A DNA stretch of 13,859 bases, from contig CAKXAF010000018.1 of assembly GCA_934869045.1 (NCBI GenBank), positions 3,148 through 17,006 on the forward strand, read 5' to 3'. The translations under genes and the position numbers were made by a program. Shown in pieces: positions 6,416 through 13,678 of the stretch (its first letter is position 1; every line of letters starts with the position of its first letter). Source of the DNA: an uncultured Nitrososphaerota archaeon (GTDB taxonomy: Bacteria; Bacillota; Clostridia; Oscillospirales; Ruminococcaceae). The notes beneath the pieces are model-generated. The model saw only the letters and a program-made list of their open reading frames with translations, had not been told where the DNA came from and ran no database searches.

Positions 6416-6444
6416 ATTATAGCATAGACCCGCGTTTTTCACAA
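6416..6444 (-). promoter_or_regulatory. Promoter of the PocR–AraC regulator gene
   Basis: TTGTGA (6444–6439) and TATAAT (6421–6416) on the minus strand, spacer 17 bp, with a perfect -10. The start would be near 6409, about 60 nt before the ATG at 6347. The -35 overlaps the last codons and stop of the upstream hypothetical gene. Confidence 0.75.
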
Positions 6445-6963
6445 GTTTGCCGGCCCGTTTCTTTTCATTCCCAAAACGTCATAATATTCATCCGGATACC
6501 GGATCCTGCCGTCATCAAAATCTGCCTGTATCCTCCTGACAGCCGTAAAAGGGTCTTCCATGGGAGATAATTCCAACTCTTCCGCCAGCCGTTTCAGGAC
6601 CGCTTTCTGCTCTTCCGTCTGTGCCGCCAGCTCCTCCTGCAGATGGCTCTCAAACTGTTCCCTGTCCATCCAAACGATCTGCTCCACCGGATTTGCAGAG
6701 CCGCAGGCCAGTATCAGCCGCAGAAAGTCATGGAAATCCTTTGCCAGAGGATACACATACCGATCCGCGCAGCTCTCCGGATTTGCTGCGAACACCATCT
6801 CACCGTATTCCGGAAGAAAGCAGTACAGAATGCATCCCTCAAAACCGATCGCCCGGGCGTCCACAGGATAACAGAAAGACGGGACCGCTATCTCCCCCTG
6901 CTCCAGACCGATCCAGCTGCCTTCTATTTCCAGGCTCTGATATTTTTTCCATAGATGGTTCAT
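6439..6963 (-). CDS. Hypothetical protein, 174 residues; possibly SMI1/KNR4-like
   Basis: I do not firmly recognise this protein. It is soluble, acidic, with no signal peptide or membrane segment. It has aromatic/hydrophobic β-like stretches at the N-terminus (IEGSWIGLEQGEIAVPSF, EGCILYCFLPEYGEMVFA), a central YPLAKDFHDFLRLILACGS segment, a Gln/Glu-rich helix (REQFESHLQEELAAQTEEQ) and a charged C-terminal part ending PDEYYDVLGMKRN. The general look resembles the SMI1/KNR4 (SUKH) fold family used as immunity or adaptor proteins, but that is a weak impression and no toxin gene is adjacent. The ATG at 6963 has AGGGAG about 7–8 nt upstream. It lies just after a terminator with no visible promoter of its own, so expression may depend on read-through from the RACo-like gene. 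Confidence 0.75.
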   Translation of the reverse strand: MNHLWKKYQSLEIEGSWIGLEQGEIAVPSFCYPVDARAIGFEGCILYCFLPEYGEMVFAANPESCADRYVYPLAKDFHDFLRLILACGSANPVEQIVWMDREQFESHLQEELAAQTEEQKAVLKRLAEELELSPMEDPFTAVRRIQADFDDGRIRYPDEYYDVLGMKRNGPANL

Positions 6964-6983
6964 CTCAACACTCCCTTACAGGC

Positions 6984-7016
6984 AAAAGCCGGAAACGCAG
7001 CGTTTCCGGCTTTTTT
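6984..7016 (-). terminator. Terminator of the DUF2284–RACo operon (bidirectional form)
   Basis: A perfect 14-bp stem (6984–6997 with 7001–7014) and 3-nt loop CAG. Read on the minus strand it ends CCGGCTTTTGCC; read on the plus strand it ends CCGGCTTTTTT, which is the stronger U-tract. The stem base abuts the stop codon at 7016–7018. The only gene that transcribes into it within view is on the minus strand. Confidence 0.8.
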
Positions 7017-8572
7017 CACAGTTCAAACATCATCGAATCCAGATATTGGTCGCTGAAATAGGGATTGGTAGAAAGCTCCACCGTCTCCATCCGGTCCGCC
7101 AGTTCCGCAGATCCCGCCAGCAGGGTCCGGCTCTGGAGAAGCATTTCCGTCCCCATCAAAGCGGCGTTGCCCAGCACCTCAGCCCGCTCCGCCAGTTCCG
7201 GCGGGAACAGCCCGATCGCGGCGGCGCTTTCCACGCAGATGTGGCTCCCGAAGCCCCCCGCGATCGTGAACCGTTCCACCTGTCCGGGCTCCAGCCCAGC
7301 CTCATGGAGCAGGGTGCGGATTCCTGCACAGATAGCGGCCTTGGCTAGCTGCACAGCCCGGATGTCCTTCTGAGTAAAGACCGTCCGCGTTCCCAGCCGG
7401 AAGGCTAGTGTTTCCCCGGCCTCGCAGATCCGGTCCGAAAAGGGATGGTCCTCCTCCAGCAAAAGCCCGGTTTCGTCCACCACCCCGGCCTGGAGCAGCG
7501 CGGCCATGGCGTCGATGACTCCAGAACCGCAAAGTCCTTGGTCCGGCATCCCGCCGACAGTTTCCACCCGGAACCCGCCGTCGAAGATCACCCGCCGGAC
7601 CGCCCCGGACACAGCGGGCATCCCCATATAGATTCCCGCGCCTTCCAAAGCGGGTCCCGCCGCTGTAGAAGCTCCATAGAGCCTTCCTTTGTGAGCCAGT
7701 ACGATTTCGCCGTTGGTGCCCACATCGATGAGCAGCGCCGTTTCCGGCCGCTCTGCAATGCCGGAGGCCACCACCGCCGTGGTGATGTCGCCGCCCACAA
7801 AAGCCGAATTGCAGCGGGTCAGATAACACACAGCCCGGGGCGCGCCCATAAAGGCCAGCTTTGCCTGTTTTCCAAACCGTTCGTCCGCCTCAAAGGGCGC
7901 GTGGGAAAGACAGTCCACATCCCGCCTGGTCAAAAGGTACAGCATGGTCGTGTTCCCCGTAAGGAACAGTGCCGAAATCTCCGCTCCGCCTTTTCCGCTT
8001 TTCCGGCAGAGCTCCGCCAGCAGCCGTTCGACGCATCCCCGGATGGCCTCTGCCAGCCCGGGACCATCCCCGTCCAAAGCCCGTTCGATCCGGGAGATCA
8101 CGTCCGCCCCGAAAGCCGCTTGGGGGTTTGATTCGCAAGCGGCGGCAAGTTCCGCTCCGGTTTCCAAATCCACCAAAACCGCCGCGACTGTTGTCGTGCC
8201 GATGTCCACCGCCACGCCGCATCCGGAGGCCACCGGTTCCCGGCGGTATGCCCGTCCGACGCCGCTCACCTCAATAGCCGCATCCTTTTTGGCATCTGTC
8301 TCCCAGAGCTCCGCGTCCCCGGCCAGCCTGGCCTGACAGGCCAGACGAATCCCCACCGCCAGTTCTGCCTCTGTCAGGAGTTTCCGCTCCTCCGGCCCGG
8401 GCTGCGACAGTTCTCCGGCCGCCCGGACCCGGCATTTGCCGCACCGCCCATTTCCAGCGCAGGGAAGATCAGCCGGATGCCCGCCCAGCCGCAAAACCTC
8501 CGCCAGCTTTACCCCAGTGGCCGCCTCCAGCATCACGCGGCCGCCGCCGGTGTGCAATGTTACCTTTCCCAC
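7016..8572 (-). CDS. 2Fe-2S ferredoxin–ASKHA protein, corrinoid reductive activator (RACo/DUF4445) type
   Basis: Predicted cytosolic ATP-dependent activator that re-reduces inactive Co(II) corrinoid proteins in methyl-transfer pathways; 518 residues, somewhat shorter than classic RACo proteins of 600 or more. The N-terminus is a plant-type 2Fe-2S domain with Cys38-x5-Cys44-x2-Cys47-x31-Cys79 (CAGNGRCGKC and LACQ). The ASKHA nucleotide-binding part follows: DIGTTT at 123–128, LTGNTTM, a second phosphate loop LLIDVGTNGEIVLAHKG and the C-terminal FTIAGGFGSHI. Start is GTG at 8572, supported by GAGGAGGT with 6-nt spacing; no ATG in frame does better. It lies 12 nt after a DUF2284 gene, a recurring partner. 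No corrinoid protein or methyltransferase gene is within view, so the target is unknown. The cysteines and ATPase motifs look intact. Confidence 0.88.
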   Translation of the reverse strand: MGKVTLHTGGGRVMLEAATGVKLAEVLRLGGHPADLPCAGNGRCGKCRVRAAGELSQPGPEERKLLTEAELAVGIRLACQARLAGDAELWETDAKKDAAIEVSGVGRAYRREPVASGCGVAVDIGTTTVAAVLVDLETGAELAAACESNPQAAFGADVISRIERALDGDGPGLAEAIRGCVERLLAELCRKSGKGGAEISALFLTGNTTMLYLLTRRDVDCLSHAPFEADERFGKQAKLAFMGAPRAVCYLTRCNSAFVGGDITTAVVASGIAERPETALLIDVGTNGEIVLAHKGRLYGASTAAGPALEGAGIYMGMPAVSGAVRRVIFDGGFRVETVGGMPDQGLCGSGVIDAMAALLQAGVVDETGLLLEEDHPFSDRICEAGETLAFRLGTRTVFTQKDIRAVQLAKAAICAGIRTLLHEAGLEPGQVERFTIAGGFGSHICVESAAAIGLFPPELAERAEVLGNAALMGTEMLLQSRTLLAGSAELADRMETVELSTNPYFSDQYLDSMMFEL

Positions 8573-8584
8573 TTGCAGACCTCC

Positions 8585-9145
8585 TCAGCCTTTCATCCCA
8601 TGGAAGAAACAAGCCCCGAAATAGGTCACCGTGTTGACGCCGTTTATGTACTTCATCCCCGCCAGCTGTGCCAGCTGCGAAACCGCCACGCCATAGGTCT
8701 CCAGGGAGGACAGCGCCCGGTCCGGATGACGGCAGGGCTCGTCGTCCCGCTTGGCGCACCGCTCGCAGATCCGGCAGCCTCCTGCGGACAGATGCAGGAA
8801 ATCCCCCTTCCACAGAGCGGCGGACCGGTCGACGAACCGCCCGGTCATCTCATTGTGCCGGACGGCGGCAGCCGTCATTCCCTCGATGTCAAAGGAATCC
8901 TCCAGCGCCGAAACCGACTGATAGACCACTGCATAGTCAAAAGCCCGGGCCTTGCCGATCAACTCGTCGATATCCCCGGCGTCCGGCGGACAGGTCCAGC
9001 ATTTTCCATAGTTCCCGCAGGTGTTCTGTTCGCATGCCTTACGGAAAGCCCGGTCAAAAACGATCCCGCTGACCGGCACCACCCCAGCCTTAAAAAATCC
9101 GCATTCCAAAGCCAGCTCCGCCGCTTTCTGATATTCCGCCATCAT
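8585..9145 (-). CDS. DUF2284 cysteine-rich (iron–sulfur) protein
   Basis: Small predicted metal-binding protein of the DUF2284 family, 186 residues, full length. It has two cysteine groups: Cys38, 43, 49 and 52 in the part ending GKCWTCPPDAG, and Cys124-x2-Cys127-x2-Cys130-x7-Cys138 followed by RHP, a ferredoxin-like arrangement likely to bind a 4Fe-4S cluster. A further Cys179 lies in GACFFHGMKG. The biochemical role is not established; family members often sit beside corrinoid-dependent methyltransferases and their activators, which agrees with the RACo-like gene 12 nt downstream. Start at 9145 is an ATG with AAGGGG 6 nt upstream; ATG at 9142 is also possible. No clear promoter was found upstream, although the divergent gap to the plus-strand regulator should contain one. 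Confidence 0.88.
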   Translation of the reverse strand: MMAEYQKAAELALECGFFKAGVVPVSGIVFDRAFRKACEQNTCGNYGKCWTCPPDAGDIDELIGKARAFDYAVVYQSVSALEDSFDIEGMTAAAVRHNEMTGRFVDRSAALWKGDFLHLSAGGCRICERCAKRDDEPCRHPDRALSSLETYGVAVSQLAQLAGMKYINGVNTVTYFGACFFHGMKG

Positions 9146-9336
9146 CCATTGCCCCTTTTCCGAGAATTTCTCTTTTTCTCTTACTAAAAATCCCGTTCAA
9201 ACTCTATCACTTTTTTTCATTTCTTTGCAGAACTTTTTAAAAGGCGCCGCCTAAAAACAACGCTCGATCCGTGCAGCCTTTTGAATATATGCCCCGCCGC
9301 GACAAACGCATCCGCCGTCTGCTGCAGTGATTCAAA
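9146..9336. other. Divergent intergenic region, left part
   Basis: AT-rich non-coding stretch between the DUF2284 gene (minus) and the membrane AraC regulator (plus). It holds a small inverted repeat AGGCG-C-CGCCT near 9241–9251, flanked by T and A runs, which could be a weak hairpin or operator. I found no convincing minus-strand -35/-10 pair for the DUF2284 gene. The small open frames here on the minus strand lack ribosome-binding sites and protein-like composition. Confidence 0.4.
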
Positions 9337-9364
9337 TTGACAACCGCCGGGAAACGAATATAAT
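9337..9364 (+). promoter_or_regulatory. Perfect-consensus promoter for the membrane AraC regulator
   Basis: TTGACA (9337–9342) and TATAAT (9359–9364), all twelve bases consensus, with a 16-bp spacer. Start near 9371, giving a leader of about 88 nt to the ATG at 9459. Confidence 0.75.
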
Positions 9365-9458
9365 AATATCAGGAGCCTCGAATATCTCCGGATAAATTTT
9401 ACCACATTCCCACAGAAGCCATGCGTATTTAAAACAATGGATTGGGGTTGTATGGACT

Positions 9459-11840
9459 ATGAAGAACCGTTTGCTGCATTTATTTATGAAACGCTTTTTG
9501 AAATATCTGATTCTTCTCTGTTTGCTCACCGCCATGCTGATTCCGCTGATTCAGGTTTCCAAATCCTACATTCGGGACATCGTGGTCCAAAACCTCACCA
9601 GAAACCTGCAGGAAAGCACGGACATGCTCGAGCATGACATCAGCAAGGCACAGCAGATGATCAGTATCCTCGCCTCCGAGGAATCGTTTCAGAAGCTGAT
9701 CAAAGACAGTGGGGAACTGCCTCTCGAGCACTACGTCTATCTTTCGGAGCTGCAAACCAGCCTTGCACAGCTCAGCGTGGTTTTCGACCTTGATACCATG
9801 TGCTATCTCGTATTCCGGAATACCCCCATTTTTATTTCAAATCACGGCTGTTCGGACGACTATACGGCACTCATGCCGATTCCCGCCGAATATGCCGGGC
9901 AAGGCGCCCAGAAATGGCATGAACTGCTGTTCCAAAGCCCATACAATCATCAGATCCTGCCGTACATGGAATTTCTCAACCCATATTCCTCCAAAAACAG
10001 CAGCGGGATTGTCTTTATCATTGATACCGTTCAAAATGCGCAGATCAACTCCAACTGCAAATTGGTCGCCCTGATGGATTGCGGCCAGATCGTTGAAAAG
10101 GTCTTAAACAGCGTGCTGGATGAAAACAGCTTTCTCTACATCGCCAATGAAAACGGCCAGATCCTGTATCAGTATCGCTACGCGGACGAAAAAGCGCTTT
10201 CCGGGGCGGAGAGCAACGGGAGCACGGTGATCGGCGGCGAGCATTACCAGGTTTTTCAGACAAACAGCGACTTATGGGGCCTGCAGATGGTCTACGGTAT
10301 GTCGGCTCCCGCCATTGAACAGCGAATTCAGGAGGTCATGCTCGGCTGGTTTTCGCTGTATCTTGGAATCGGGCTGAGTATTATCATTGTCGTTTCCCTG
10401 CTGTTTTCGATCAGGGAGACCAACTCGATCCGTTCTCTCATTAACACGGCGGCAAAAACCGCGGATTTCCCATACACCAAGGACGAGTACTCCTTTCTCA
10501 ACAACGCCTTCCAGACGCTGGGCCAGAGCAATTTGGAAAAACAGGAGCAAATTGACCTCCTCAGCCGCCAGGTCGAAACCGGCATACTGGAAAGCCTGAT
10601 TATGCGCGGCAGCTATGCGGCCAAAGGGCAGCCCGATTTTCTCCGCTATTTCAACGGGCATTTTGACTTTTTCTGCGTGATCATTTTCCTGTTTAAGGCG
10701 GCGGGGCAGCGTCCGAATCCAATGGAGCAGCAGCAGTTTTACGCCGCCACCGAGGAAGTGCTGTGCAGCGAGGGCCTGCAGTCGGATCACTATTTTAACT
10801 TTCTTGTACTCAATTCCTCCACCGAACTCGTCTGCGTACTTTCCCTGAATCCCAGCGATTCCGCCAGCCTCAATCCACTGCGCATCCGTCTGCTCCAGGC
10901 GATGAAGCGGCTGAACGACCAGCTAGAGCAGGAGGAGTGGGCGGTCACGGTGTGTGCCGGCATCAGCAAGCCGGCCACCGATATCACAAATATCCGTACG
11001 GCCTATCTGCAGGCCAAAAACGCCCTCTCTCTCCAGGACCAGGTTCATTCGGGAGAAATCTACCAATATTCCGCCCCGCAGACGGCCGCCCTGAAGAGCA
11101 CCTTCGAAAGCATCAAGTTCCAATACTGCTACGATTTGCTGATCAGCGGCGATAAAAAAGGCATCGCCGACTTTTTTGACGACCTGGCAAAAGGGCTGCG
11201 TCACAGGGCCTATGACGATCAGGAAATCATGCAGCTCTTTTTCACCCTTCGTGAGCCGGTCTACAACGCCTATATTCAGATATTTTCCAGCGAGAACGCC
11301 GGGATAACGGACAGCCTTCCTACCCTCCCCGAATATGTCCCCGGCTATACCGTCGAGCAGATTCAAAAGGATTACAGCGCCTTCTGCCTGTTTCTCTGCG
11401 ACATGGTCGAGAAAAACCGCCGGAATTACAACAATGCCAACTCCAGGAAAATCCTCGACTACATCCAGGAACATTTCGCAGAACCGGAGCTGACGGCCAT
11501 CCAGATTGCGGAAAAGATTCTGGTGTCTGAGAAATATCTGTACGCCGCCGTCAAAGAGGCATCCGGCAAAACCTTCGGGAAATATGTGGAAAGCCTGCGG
11601 ATGAAAAAGGCCGAGGCCCTCCTGCTCACAACTGACCTGACCAATATCCAGATTTTCCAGCAGTGCGGGTTCGGCAGCGAAAATACATTTTATCGAAACT
11701 TTCTGAAAGTGCATGGCATGCCTCCGGCCGTCTGGAAGGTCAAAATGCAGGCGGAAACCGGCAAAAAGGAACCTTTTGATAGCCCTGCGGAAATTGATAG
11801 TCCCCAAAATCCAAAAAATAGCAGTCCGAAAAATGATTGA
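9459..11840 (+). CDS. Membrane-anchored AraC-family regulator (YesN-like, two transmembrane segments)
   Basis: A 793-residue sensor-regulator that joins signal detection outside the cell to DNA binding inside. A first transmembrane helix (about 14–33, YLILLCLLTAMLIPLIQV) is followed by an extracellular sensor of about 260 residues and a second helix (about 295–315, LYLGIGLSIIIVVSLLF). A cytosolic middle region (about 320–660) follows, and then an AraC-type double HTH (about 664–762; LTAIQIAEKILVSEKYLYAAV, NIQIFQQCGFGSENTFYRNFL). There is no response-regulator receiver domain. The start at 9459 has only a distant GGGG as ribosome-binding site, despite a perfect-consensus promoter; a later Met is no better. 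The protein ends with a Pro/Ser/Asn-rich tail. It sits directly upstream of a solute-binding lipoprotein and an LplB-type permease, the standard arrangement where such regulators control polysaccharide-derived sugar uptake. Confidence 0.92.
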   Translation: MKNRLLHLFMKRFLKYLILLCLLTAMLIPLIQVSKSYIRDIVVQNLTRNLQESTDMLEHDISKAQQMISILASEESFQKLIKDSGELPLEHYVYLSELQTSLAQLSVVFDLDTMCYLVFRNTPIFISNHGCSDDYTALMPIPAEYAGQGAQKWHELLFQSPYNHQILPYMEFLNPYSSKNSSGIVFIIDTVQNAQINSNCKLVALMDCGQIVEKVLNSVLDENSFLYIANENGQILYQYRYADEKALSGAESNGSTVIGGEHYQVFQTNSDLWGLQMVYGMSAPAIEQRIQEVMLGWFSLYLGIGLSIIIVVSLLFSIRETNSIRSLINTAAKTADFPYTKDEYSFLNNAFQTLGQSNLEKQEQIDLLSRQVETGILESLIMRGSYAAKGQPDFLRYFNGHFDFFCVIIFLFKAAGQRPNPMEQQQFYAATEEVLCSEGLQSDHYFNFLVLNSSTELVCVLSLNPSDSASLNPLRIRLLQAMKRLNDQLEQEEWAVTVCAGISKPATDITNIRTAYLQAKNALSLQDQVHSGEIYQYSAPQTAALKSTFESIKFQYCYDLLISGDKKGIADFFDDLAKGLRHRAYDDQEIMQLFFTLREPVYNAYIQIFSSENAGITDSLPTLPEYVPGYTVEQIQKDYSAFCLFLCDMVEKNRRNYNNANSRKILDYIQEHFAEPELTAIQIAEKILVSEKYLYAAVKEASGKTFGKYVESLRMKKAEALLLTTDLTNIQIFQQCGFGSENTFYRNFLKVHGMPPAVWKVKMQAETGKKEPFDSPAEIDSPQNPKNSSPKND

Positions 11841-11843
11841 CAG

Positions 11844-11872
11844 TTGCGAAAAAAAGTGTCCTTTGATACAAT
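11844..11872 (+). promoter_or_regulatory. Promoter of the solute-binding lipoprotein gene
   Basis: TTGCGA (11844–11849) and TACAAT (11867–11872), spacer 17 bp, with an extended -10 (TGA directly before TACAAT). Start near 11879, about 57 nt before the ATG. The -35 begins 3 bp after the stop codon of the regulator. A nearby TTGACA (11837–11842) is 24 bp from the -10, too far to serve. Confidence 0.65.
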
Positions 11873-11935
11873 GATGACAAATAGCAGGCCGGCTGCTGAT
11901 TGGATTTGTGAAAATTGCGAAAGGGGCTATCTTTT

Positions 11936-13624
11936 ATGAAGTTAACCAAATGGGGCAAACGCGGTGTACTCTTTCTTCTCTCCGCAATGTTAGTCTGCGG
12001 CACTGCCAGCTGCGGCAACGGGCCTTCCAGCAGCGCCAATTCCAGCAGCGCCAATAATAGTACCCCCTCCTCCAGCAGCGGGGAAAGCGGCGCAAAAAAG
12101 CTCTCCATTGCAATTGGCCAAAACGTCAACGTGGAGGATTACGAAACCAACGATTTGACGAAGTGGCTGGAAAAGGATCTGAACGTAGACCTGGAATTCA
12201 TCCTGCTTCCCGCGACCGCTGATGATGCAAACACTAAGGTTTCCCTGTGGGTCAGTTCCAACTCAAAGCTTCCTGACGTGCTGTGCACAGGCCTGACGGA
12301 TACGGTTGCCCAAGACTATGCTTCCAAGGGCGTGATCGTGGATGTAACCGGCTATTATTCGGATCCGGAAGTCGCCCCCAATATCACTTCCTCCAGATTT
12401 GATGGGGAACGTGACATCATCATGAGTTCCATTCGTTTTGCAGACGGAAAATATTACAGCCTGTTCACCTACAACCCCTTCCCCTGGAACGAAGCCGCCT
12501 ACCGCGCATGGGTCAATCAGGAATGGCTGGATCAGCTTAATATGGAAGCGCCCAAAACCACAGACGAGTTCCGCGCCATGCTGGAAGCTTTCCAGAGCAA
12601 TGATCTGAACGGAAACGGCAAACAGGACGAGATCGCTATGATGACAGCGAAGAGCGGCTATGGCATGAACCCGACCACCTTCTTGATGAATGCCTTCGTC
12701 CAGACCACGCCGGGCGCGGACTATATGATCGTGAAGGACGGCAAACTGTCCCCTGCCTTTACCACCGAGGAGTGGAAGAAGGGGCTGGAATACATCTACG
12801 GCCTGGTGCAGGATTCTCTGCTCTCTCCGCTGAGCTTCACGCAGGACAGCACCCAGCTGAAAACCCTCCTTTCCGCTGCGGAGGCCACTATCGGCGTGAC
12901 CTGCGCAGGAAGCACCAGCATGTTCGGCTCCGACCCCGCCGCCGTCAGCCGGATGGCGCTGCTGGAGCCTCTGACCGGCCCTGACGGAGCCTGCGGCGTT
13001 TCATACCAGCCCAGCACCGCCAGCCGCAGCTGGTACATTACAAAAGACGCTGCGGACCCGGCCCTTGCCTTCAGCTGCGGCGACTGGTTCTTCGGCGAAG
13101 AGCAGTCCTGGACTGCCCGGTATGGTGCGAAAAACGTCCACTGGACGGACGACGCGGAAATCACCAAGGATTATCTCCCCATGTTTGAGCAGTACGCGCC
13201 CGTGAAATATGTCGGCACGATCTTCGGCTCCACCGATATCTGGGGCCAGCCTCAAAACGAACACTGGCAGGGCGGCAACCCCTACTCCACCCCCTTGTCC
13301 GAAGCCCTTTACCAGTCTTTCGCCTACAAAGAGGACCCGAATCTCAGCAGCAAAACCAATTACAACACCACCCACTTGGATATCTACTATGACAAAATCC
13401 CCACGGAATATGTCACCAAGTTCCTGCACACCGAGGACGAGCTGGATGAGCTGGCCGACTATGCGGATATGATGGACTACGTCACCTCCTCTATGGCGGA
13501 ATTTATTACCGGAAACCGGTCGCTGAACGATTGGGACGGCTATCTGAAGACGCTGAAAGAAATAGGCCTGGAAAGATATGTTGCCTTGCGGCAGAGTGGC
13601 TTTGACCGCGCGAACGCAGAATAA
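11936..13624 (+). CDS. Extracellular solute-binding lipoprotein of a carbohydrate ABC transporter (LplA-like)
   Basis: Surface-anchored substrate receptor of an ABC sugar importer; 562 residues, the large size typical of LplA-type family 1 binding proteins that accept oligosaccharides. It has a lipoprotein signal peptide: basic KWGKR, hydrophobic core VLFLLSAMLV, and a TASC lipobox with Cys26 as the lipidated residue. A Ser/Asn-rich linker (31–52) with a duplicated 15-bp unit follows. NDLNGNGKQDE at 222–232 resembles the EF-hand-like calcium loop seen in this group. The frame opens at TTG 11915, but ATG at 11936 with AAAGGGG 9 nt upstream gives a proper signal peptide. The permease gene follows after a stem-loop. 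Control by the upstream membrane AraC protein is likely. Substrate unknown. Confidence 0.93.
   Translation: MKLTKWGKRGVLFLLSAMLVCGTASCGNGPSSSANSSSANNSTPSSSSGESGAKKLSIAIGQNVNVEDYETNDLTKWLEKDLNVDLEFILLPATADDANTKVSLWVSSNSKLPDVLCTGLTDTVAQDYASKGVIVDVTGYYSDPEVAPNITSSRFDGERDIIMSSIRFADGKYYSLFTYNPFPWNEAAYRAWVNQEWLDQLNMEAPKTTDEFRAMLEAFQSNDLNGNGKQDEIAMMTAKSGYGMNPTTFLMNAFVQTTPGADYMIVKDGKLSPAFTTEEWKKGLEYIYGLVQDSLLSPLSFTQDSTQLKTLLSAAEATIGVTCAGSTSMFGSDPAAVSRMALLEPLTGPDGACGVSYQPSTASRSWYITKDAADPALAFSCGDWFFGEEQSWTARYGAKNVHWTDDAEITKDYLPMFEQYAPVKYVGTIFGSTDIWGQPQNEHWQGGNPYSTPLSEALYQSFAYKEDPNLSSKTNYNTTHLDIYYDKIPTEYVTKFLHTEDELDELADYADMMDYVTSSMAEFITGNRSLNDWDGYLKTLKEIGLERYVALRQSGFDRANAE
12026..12055 (+). repeat. 15-bp tandem duplication in the lipoprotein linker
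   Basis: Two identical consecutive copies of TCCAGCAGCGCCAAT (12026–12040, 12041–12055) encode SSSAN twice in the Ser-rich spacer after the lipidated cysteine. In-frame and likely tolerated. Confidence 0.9.
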
Positions 13625-13629
13625 TTCGT

Positions 13630-13660
13630 GAAGGGAGCGGCGTTGTCGCTCCCTTCTTTA
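13630..13660 (+). terminator. Intercistronic stem-loop between lipoprotein and permease genes
   Basis: A perfect 10-bp stem (13630–13639 with 13647–13656), 7-nt loop, followed by TTTATC. The U-tract is weak, so this is probably a partial terminator or mRNA 3'-end stabiliser that lets the binding protein be made in excess over the permease. Confidence 0.7.
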
Positions 13661-13678
13661 TCAGAAAGGACGGTTGCT

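Noticed and set aside
7445..8336. Plus-strand and alternate-frame open frames over the RACo-like gene
   Set aside because: They are Pro/Arg/Ser/His-rich shadows of a GC-rich coding region whose true frame carries the iron–sulfur and ASKHA motifs.
9150..9260. Minus-strand promoter for the DUF2284 gene
   Set aside because: Several partial matches (for example TTCTGC or TTGAAC with AT-rich downstream hexamers) have poor spacing or weak -10 elements; none is good enough to list.
9217..9535. Small minus-strand frames in the divergent intergenic region
   Set aside because: No ribosome-binding sites, overlap with a consensus plus-strand promoter, and no protein-like features.
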